Below the pieces are notes generated by a model. It was not told where the DNA came from. It made no database searches and worked only from the letters and a program-made list of their open reading frames with translations. Below are positions 58,489 to 64,000 of a stretch of DNA of 64,000 bases, one piece after another (position 1 is the first letter of the stretch; the number at the start of each line of letters is the position of its first letter). The stretch is from assembly GCA_934278995.1 (NCBI GenBank), contig CAKQWM010000004.1, positions 1 to 64,000 of the forward strand. The letters run 5' to 3'. This DNA is from an uncultured Clostridia bacterium. Its GTDB lineage: Bacteria; Bacillota; Clostridia; Christensenellales; Borkfalkiaceae. Made by a program: the position numbers and the translations under genes.

Positions 58489-59904
58489 CTACTTCAAACG
58501 GGGTAAATTATTCGGCGTTACCGTCCAGACGTTGTTGTCGAACAAAGTTCTGACGAGATATCCCGCTTCCATTCTTGTGTCTAAAACGTACAAAAGCGAC
58601 AAACTTATCGTTCTGCCGATGCCGTCGTACTTAGTATCCCACTCGGTGTTTAAACCGCCTTTTTCGGAAAGAACTACGACGTTGTTGATATAATTGTTGT
58701 CGTACCAGATCATGCTTTCTTTTGCGACGGCAAAATCGGTTTTTTCGTTCATATCGCTTCCGTCTGTCATGCGCGCGTTTATAAATACGTTTTCTATTCC
58801 GCCGCCAAAGTAGGTACGTGCAATACCACAAGCGCCGTGAGAAGCGAACGCAAAATCGCCAGATACGTCGTTTAAATAACAAGGCGCGTAAGTGATTACG
58901 TCGTAAGGTTTACCTTTATCGTCGGTTTTTTTCACCGGATTGCCTTCGCCGTCAACCTCGTTGTAGTGCTGAATCATACGTATCGCAATACCCGCCGCCT
59001 CTGAAGACGTAAACCGAACGTTTTCAAAAGCAATGTTTTTTATGGTACAACCGACTATTGTGCCGAACAACGATTGCGGTGAAACGGAATCGTTAAAAGT
59101 AACGTTTTTTACCGTATGACCGCCGCCGTCAAGCGTACCGCAAAAACTGTTCTTTAACAAAACGTAACCGGTGCTTTCGTTTTTAACGTTATATTCTTTA
59201 CCCGTAAAATCGATATCGCAGGTCAGATAAAAACGCGCGTTCAGATCGCCCGGCAAAGAAAGCATGCGGTTCCACTCTTCCGCGGATCCGACGAGCATGG
59301 TATAAACTTCTACCGACACCGTTTTTTTACGCCCTTCCGTAACCACCGTTACGAGCGCGCTACCCGTAGAAACGGGCGTAACCGCGCCGTCGGCGCTAAC
59401 GGTTGCTACCTTCGGATTATCTACGAAATAAGTCGCGTTTGCCTCCTCGAGCGTTTTCTGACCGTTTAAAGTAGTAACGGTTCCTTTTATGCGCCTTCCG
59501 TCGCCGTTTTCCGATAAGCGCAAAACGCTTTCTTCAAAGTTTATCTTCGTCAGAGCGTTCGGATCGGCTTTGACGGTAATTTTACAATCGGCGATTACGC
59601 CTTCTACGCTCGCACTGATTGTCGCTTCGCCCGCAGTTTTGGCTATAACTCTGCCTTTAGACGACACCGAAGCCACTTTTGAATCGGAACTGTTCCATTT
59701 TACCGTATCGGCGGAATTAGTCGTTACCGTAAGAATAAATATTTCGTCCTCGATAAGCGATTTTTCGGTTACGTCCAAACTTAGGGTAACTTTCATAGAA
59801 GGCTCGTCGTGCGGTTTTCTTAGTATTATGCAAAGCGTCGTAATTACCGAAGCAATCACTACGAAAGCGGCGATAAAAATCACGATAATTTTCTTCTTCG
59901 TCAT
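58489..59904 (-). CDS. Anchored protein with Big_2 domains and GLUG/beta-helix region
   Basis: A 471-residue protein with an N-terminal signal anchor (about 6-28) and no lipobox Cys. Two bacterial Ig-like Big_2 domains follow (about 38-112 with VKWNSSDSKVASVSSKGRVIA, and about 115-200). A C-terminal region (about 205-471) has YLTCDIDFTGKEY and GTLDGGGHTVKNVTF, the GLUG-like pattern of surface beta-helices. It is probably an adhesin or scaffold. It lies 1 bp from the DUF4838 gene. Confidence 0.82.
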   Translation of the reverse strand: MTKKKIIVIFIAAFVVIASVITTLCIILRKPHDEPSMKVTLSLDVTEKSLIEDEIFILTVTTNSADTVKWNSSDSKVASVSSKGRVIAKTAGEATISASVEGVIADCKITVKADPNALTKINFEESVLRLSENGDGRRIKGTVTTLNGQKTLEEANATYFVDNPKVATVSADGAVTPVSTGSALVTVVTEGRKKTVSVEVYTMLVGSAEEWNRMLSLPGDLNARFYLTCDIDFTGKEYNVKNESTGYVLLKNSFCGTLDGGGHTVKNVTFNDSVSPQSLFGTIVGCTIKNIAFENVRFTSSEAAGIAIRMIQHYNEVDGEGNPVKKTDDKGKPYDVITYAPCYLNDVSGDFAFASHGACGIARTYFGGGIENVFINARMTDGSDMNEKTDFAVAKESMIWYDNNYINNVVVLSEKGGLNTEWDTKYDGIGRTISLSLLYVLDTRMEAGYLVRTLFDNNVWTVTPNNLPRLK

Positions 59905-59905
59905 T

Positions 59906-61855
59906 TTAACCTCCGATTTGCGCTTCCCACGTTTCTATCAAGGTGGCAACGTCTCTTTTCGATTCCTGCGTTTCCAAAATTTCGTACTTTTTGGTGTAAG
60001 TCTTCATATCGTTAAGATATTCGACCTGCTGTTCGCGCGAAAGTTCGTTCATGTAAAAAGAGAACATCATAAATATAGGGGTAAGACGTTCCCGACGAAG
60101 CCTGTCGTTCAAAAGTTGCCAGCGGGCGACGTTTGTTTCCTTCAAAGGCTCTATGTCGTCAAGGCATTTATCGAGATAAGCGGTAAGTTGCCTTACGACC
60201 TCCGACGGCCATAAGTCTTTTTTCGTCATTTCCTGCCAGATACTGCCGTTAATGCTTTTGGTTTCGGCAAGATATTCGTAATAGGCGCGGAAAAAGTCGA
60301 AGTATTCCTTAAAGGTTTCGCCGGCGGGACCGTAATAATGCTCTATAAAATCGTAACAAAGATCGTTATAATTAAGCGAGGTATCGTACATCAGTTTTGA
60401 CTGTACGTATATCTGCATCGCTTCAAAGCACGGTATTCCCGACGAACTGTAAGCCTGATCGTCTATATAATGCACTCCGCAATCCCGATAAAATTCGTAG
60501 TGAGATTTATAGGTTCCGAAGTTATATAAAGGTATAAAGTAATTGTAAACCGCAAGGCTGTAGCCCCATACTATAATGTTGTTTTTAAGCCCTTGCGCGT
60601 CGTAAATATCGCTCCAGCCTTTAAGTTGATTGTACTGCGTCGTGTTGTTCGTTTCTGAAAACTCTTTGCTGAAATCTGAATCTATCGGGCAATACATTAC
60701 CATTACGTTTTTACGAATTTTCAATTTTTCGTAATGCGGAATATATTTGCCGTTCTCGTCCTTTATACCCACCTCTTTGCCGTCGATCGTCTGCTTTTTG
60801 ACGGGCGGTTCTTGTGAGGTCTGATAAGCGAAAAATACGTAAAAGATTTCTCTTTCGGGGTAGTTATCGGCAAGCCATTCGTCCACCGCTTCGGCAACGA
60901 GGTTCGTAAAATGCAGTTCCTGTCCGCCGTAGCCGCCGTAAAGAGCGCGTTCTTTTTGACATTCTTTGCACATGCACATATCGAAGTTGTCTTCATGCCC
61001 GATCATCAGATATTTGCCGTCAGGGTTTTTAACGATGCGTTTTTTCACCTGCTCGATAAATTCCGCGCGCATTTCCGCGTTGCTGTAACATAATTGAGTA
61101 TGAGTTTCGTCATACCAGTCTTTATGTTCGCCATATACGCTGTACGGCAAAAATCCGTAAAGATCGTCGCCGGCGCTTTTTGCGCTGCTCGCTCCCGTCG
61201 TGGTATGCGCGAACGTTATCCAGTGCCCTAAGCCTTTGCCCGTATATAAACGCATACGCTGACGGTAATTCGTATTAAGAGAACGCATCATAACGTCTCT
61301 GATGTCGATACTCGGCGCAAATTCGATATCAAAATCCGGCATAAAAAGAGTGGGCGTTTTATTCAGAGTATATTCGTCGTAACTGTAAAATTCCAGACCG
61401 AGGGTATAACCCAACATATCGTAAACCGCGCTTATTACGCCGTTATCGTCTTTGGCGTTGATAATAAGAGTCGATCCCCTGCGCTTTAAAACGTAACCCG
61501 TTTCGCGCAATTTTTCGTCGAGTTTTACACCGCTTCCTTCAAATACCGTGGTTTTACCGAGCGAAATCACCTTTGCGTCGGAAGAAAATTCCTCTCCGTC
61601 GAAAGTAACCGGAAGCGTTGCCCCCGTTGCTTCTTTTATGAAGTTTACGAGTTCCGCCGCCGCCGTGCCGATATGAGCGCTTGCGCCCGACGGCACGACT
61701 ATTTTGTATTCGGTCGCGCCGTTATCCGCAATTTTAATATCCGTGATTTTTATTTGCGGTTTTTCGGGCGTGTCGCTCTCCGGTTTTTTCGCGCAACCGA
61801 TAAACACGGTAACTATCGATATGAGAGTCAATATAATAGAAATAATTTTTTTCAT
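59906..61855 (-). CDS. DUF4838 domain lipoprotein, alpha-glucuronidase-like
   Basis: A 649-residue lipoprotein (lipobox VFIGC). An N-terminal alpha/beta domain (about 40-175; VPSGASAHIGTAAAELVNFIKEATG) is like the one preceding GH67, GH115 and GH20 barrels. A DUF4838 barrel (about 175-500) contains MIGHEDNFDMCMCKECQKE, and a helical C-terminus follows. DUF4838 proteins are distant relatives of alpha-glucuronidases and hexosaminidases; activity is unproven. The CMCKEC cysteines could bind metal. Confidence 0.85.
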   Translation of the reverse strand: MKKIISIILTLISIVTVFIGCAKKPESDTPEKPQIKITDIKIADNGATEYKIVVPSGASAHIGTAAAELVNFIKEATGATLPVTFDGEEFSSDAKVISLGKTTVFEGSGVKLDEKLRETGYVLKRRGSTLIINAKDDNGVISAVYDMLGYTLGLEFYSYDEYTLNKTPTLFMPDFDIEFAPSIDIRDVMMRSLNTNYRQRMRLYTGKGLGHWITFAHTTTGASSAKSAGDDLYGFLPYSVYGEHKDWYDETHTQLCYSNAEMRAEFIEQVKKRIVKNPDGKYLMIGHEDNFDMCMCKECQKERALYGGYGGQELHFTNLVAEAVDEWLADNYPEREIFYVFFAYQTSQEPPVKKQTIDGKEVGIKDENGKYIPHYEKLKIRKNVMVMYCPIDSDFSKEFSETNNTTQYNQLKGWSDIYDAQGLKNNIIVWGYSLAVYNYFIPLYNFGTYKSHYEFYRDCGVHYIDDQAYSSSGIPCFEAMQIYVQSKLMYDTSLNYNDLCYDFIEHYYGPAGETFKEYFDFFRAYYEYLAETKSINGSIWQEMTKKDLWPSEVVRQLTAYLDKCLDDIEPLKETNVARWQLLNDRLRRERLTPIFMMFSFYMNELSREQQVEYLNDMKTYTKKYEILETQESKRDVATLIETWEAQIGG

Positions 61856-61868
61856 CTTCTCCCTCCCC

Positions 61869-64000
61869 TTATTTTACCGTTACTATAAACCTGTAAAGAT
61901 TTACGTTGTTAAATTCATCGGTAACCAGATAAGTTATGGCGTAAACGCCTTTCTGATTAAACGTTATGGTTTTTCCCGTCGGCTTAAACTTGGTTCCGTC
62001 CGGCGCTAAAACGTAGATATATACCTTTACGCCCTCTATCTTGTTGTCTTTTATCTCGTAATCGGGCAACGTGATTTTTTGCCCGACTTCGGCTTTATCC
62101 GGAATTTTCCCGTCGAATACGAGCGTAGGTCTTACGGGATCGTACACGGCGAATTCTATCTTATCCGTGGCGGCATTTTTTGCCGAATCGACGACTTTAT
62201 ACGTAATCGTATAAGTTCCGCATTCCTCCGCTTTAAAAGTTTCGCCCGCTACGAGCGTTTTTTCTTTGAGTATCGTTTTATTGCCGAGTTTAACGCTGAC
62301 GGTTATATCGCCTACGGCGCTTATAACGTCGTAACAAGAAGCCGAAATCAACGTAACGGTGCTTCCCGAAGCGATTCTTCCTTCATAATTGCCGTCCGCT
62401 TTGACGTAAGGGCTTTGAATATCGCGCTTGACGCTGTTTATCGTCTGATTGTTAATCGTACGTATGCCGACGGTGGTTTTGCCGTAAATTCCTTTTACCG
62501 CGCACGACAGATAAACGTATCCGCTTTCAAACCCGCGGAATTCTTCTCCGTCGGTTTTGTCCGCTACACCGAGTTTCTGCCCGTTGCCGTCCGTAAAAGT
62601 ACGAGTAGCGTCGTCGTAGTTAAGTTGCAAATATCCGTCGCCGTTAAAACTCGTTTCGACCGCTTTTGCTCCGTTTACCGAACAACTCCAGATTTTTCCC
62701 GTCAAAGTATAGGAAATCTTTACGTGTCGGGTACCGTTGAATTTATCGGTAAAAGTCAGGTTGAAAGATTCCGCTTTAAAGTTATCGGCGTCCAGAATGA
62801 ACCGCAACATCATATTTTTTGCGTAAACGGGGCGAATAAACGAAAAATCCATTTCGCCGCTTATGACGTTTGTAAACGTAACACCGTTACTGCTCGAAGA
62901 AGGCGTTGCGTTTGAATAATTAAAGTACTTCACCATAAAATCGTCGCCGTTTTTTATGGTTTTTACGGGGACGACGCGTTCGACGGTTTTAGTCTTTTTA
63001 CCGTTGTCGAACAAAAACGTTACTTTTGCGTCGGAAACTTCGTCCGTCGCCGCGGGTACGTAGGCTTCGCCGTTTTTAACGGTAATTTTTCCGTTTGAGT
63101 CGGTTACCGTTACTTTGGCGGGAACGTTCGTTTTTTCCAGATTATCGCCGTAATATACCGCGTAATATTCGCCGAAATAAACTTTATCGCCTTTTATAAA
63201 GGCTTCGGGAAGTCTGATTAAGTCTTCGTTGAATTGCAATTCGTCCGACAAAGATACCGCTATTGTTTTCGTCTGCGCGGCGTTTTGTCCTATATAATCG
63301 GTTACGGTGTAAACCACGTTATAAACGCCGACCGCGCCCAAACATACGAATTTACCGTTCGTTACGGGGATATCCTTACCCCGGCAGGTAACTTTAACGT
63401 CAACGCTCGCATTGCCCGCGCCTTTTTTCGTAATTTCGTAATCGGGAAGATCGACGGTTTGCCCGTAATAAGCCGTTGAAGGTAATTCGCCAAGAACGGT
63501 TATTGCAGGTTTTTCGACGTTTCTTTTCGCCTCGATTATTATTTTTTCTTCCGCGCGGTAACCGAAGGCGTCAACCGCGTAGTAGGTAATCGTATATTTG
63601 CCCTCTTTCGGCGTAAAACGATTGTTTTCGTCAAAATCGTCCACTTGTTTTCCCGTAGCGTTGAAAGTTACGTCGAAGCCTTTTTTGATTATCGGCGAAT
63701 CGGCGTCCGTAGCGGTAAAGCCGAACACCTTGAAAGGAACGCCGACTTTTGCCGTAGGAATCTCGTTTTTATCGACGTCTATTTTTATTTCGGGGGCTTT
63801 GGTATCGTCGAATAACGGCGAAGTAAGGGATTCTCCTCCGACGTTGAGCGCAAATACTTCGGCAGTGGTGCCGACGCCTTTTGCGTAAACGCTCAGATAG
63901 GCTTCACCCGTCGTAAAACCGTTCCACGGTCTGTTGCCCGCAGATAAAACGTTATCGGGAGAATCGAAGTCATATACGAGCCACGGCACTTTGGTAGCGT
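61869..64000 (-). CDS. Large surface protein with Ig-like modules (5' end outside window)
   Basis: At least 710 residues are visible; the frame is open to the right edge, so the signal sequence is missing. Repeating units of about 85 residues read like bacterial Ig or DUF5011 modules: YTITYYAVDAFGY, GVYNVVYTVTDYIG, CGTYTITYKVVDSAKN, GVYAITYLVTDEFNN. Laminin-G-like beta-sandwiches lie between them (MMLRFILDADNFKAES). It is the most upstream visible gene of the operon. An apparent GTG start at 63989 is only an internal codon. Confidence 0.85.
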   Translation of the reverse strand, partial: ATKVPWLVYDFDSPDNVLSAGNRPWNGFTTGEAYLSVYAKGVGTTAEVFALNVGGESLTSPLFDDTKAPEIKIDVDKNEIPTAKVGVPFKVFGFTATDADSPIIKKGFDVTFNATGKQVDDFDENNRFTPKEGKYTITYYAVDAFGYRAEEKIIIEAKRNVEKPAITVLGELPSTAYYGQTVDLPDYEITKKGAGNASVDVKVTCRGKDIPVTNGKFVCLGAVGVYNVVYTVTDYIGQNAAQTKTIAVSLSDELQFNEDLIRLPEAFIKGDKVYFGEYYAVYYGDNLEKTNVPAKVTVTDSNGKITVKNGEAYVPAATDEVSDAKVTFLFDNGKKTKTVERVVPVKTIKNGDDFMVKYFNYSNATPSSSSNGVTFTNVISGEMDFSFIRPVYAKNMMLRFILDADNFKAESFNLTFTDKFNGTRHVKISYTLTGKIWSCSVNGAKAVETSFNGDGYLQLNYDDATRTFTDGNGQKLGVADKTDGEEFRGFESGYVYLSCAVKGIYGKTTVGIRTINNQTINSVKRDIQSPYVKADGNYEGRIASGSTVTLISASCYDVISAVGDITVSVKLGNKTILKEKTLVAGETFKAEECGTYTITYKVVDSAKNAATDKIEFAVYDPVRPTLVFDGKIPDKAEVGQKITLPDYEIKDNKIEGVKVYIYVLAPDGTKFKPTGKTITFNQKGVYAITYLVTDEFNNVNLYRFIVTVK

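Noticed and set aside
63989..64000. GTG at 63989 as the start of the last surface protein
   Set aside because: The frame remains open to the window edge and the protein lacks a signal peptide at this point, so the start lies outside.

Overview
The window looks like a chromosome segment of an anaerobic, low-to-medium GC Bacillota of class Clostridia, probably a gut inhabitant. The basis is strong GGAGG-type ribosome binding sites, many lipobox lipoproteins, an oxygen-defence set built on rubrerythrin and superoxide reductase under a PerR-type regulator, FeoAB iron uptake, a yybP-ykoY manganese riboswitch, and a very long block of carbohydrate genes. No rRNA, tRNA, CRISPR array, transposase or phage gene was seen.

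Layout. 1-1050: intergenic repeats only (GAATTG-punctuated hairpin arrays, two other clostridial-type repeat families, and six tandem copies of a 25-28 bp unit). 1054-3796 (minus): polar amino acid ABC transporter ending in a TrpR-fold YerC-like regulator. 4030-7050 (plus): manganese riboswitch and a P-type cation ATPase. 7131-8471 (minus): perR, superoxide reductase and rubrerythrin, with a PerR-like palindrome at the promoter. 9330-11604 (plus): a c-di-GMP synthesis/degradation hybrid and a small lipoprotein. 11995-15465 (minus): membrane zinc peptidase and an ABC-2 exporter. 16086-18667 (minus): an ECF sigma/anti-sigma pair and a lipoprotein sharing one promoter motif. 19194-22192: an XRE regulator, then feoA, feoB and a cysteine-rich Feo partner.

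From 22560 to the right edge every gene is on the minus strand. 23935-47057 is a glycan-utilisation cluster: AraC regulator, CUT1 sugar importer (binding protein plus two permeases), a separate ATPase, extracellular GH43 and CBM9-like lipoproteins, cytoplasmic GH2, GH28 and GH42-like enzymes, three SGNH hydrolases and an EamA-type exporter. 47697-55129 holds lactaldehyde reductase (fucO), L-fucose isomerase (fucI), a GH1 beta-glucosidase and a GH20 hexosaminidase. 55285-64000 is an operon of large surface proteins, the first of which runs off the window. A reasonable reading is that surface lipoproteins bind and cut a complex plant or mucin glycan, the importer takes up oligosaccharides, and cytoplasmic glycosidases and esterases finish them.

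The most striking unexplained signal is a family of about 18 short elements, each a TATA core flanked by interchangeable half-sites (for example GATAACGGGCT on one side and GGCGGACTTTTT on the other). They sit in nearly every sizeable intergenic gap of 1-24 kb and 47-53 kb. They are missing from the gaps of the 24-47 kb glycan cluster and from 53-64 kb. Some form perfect terminators; others are mosaics whose two arms do not pair.
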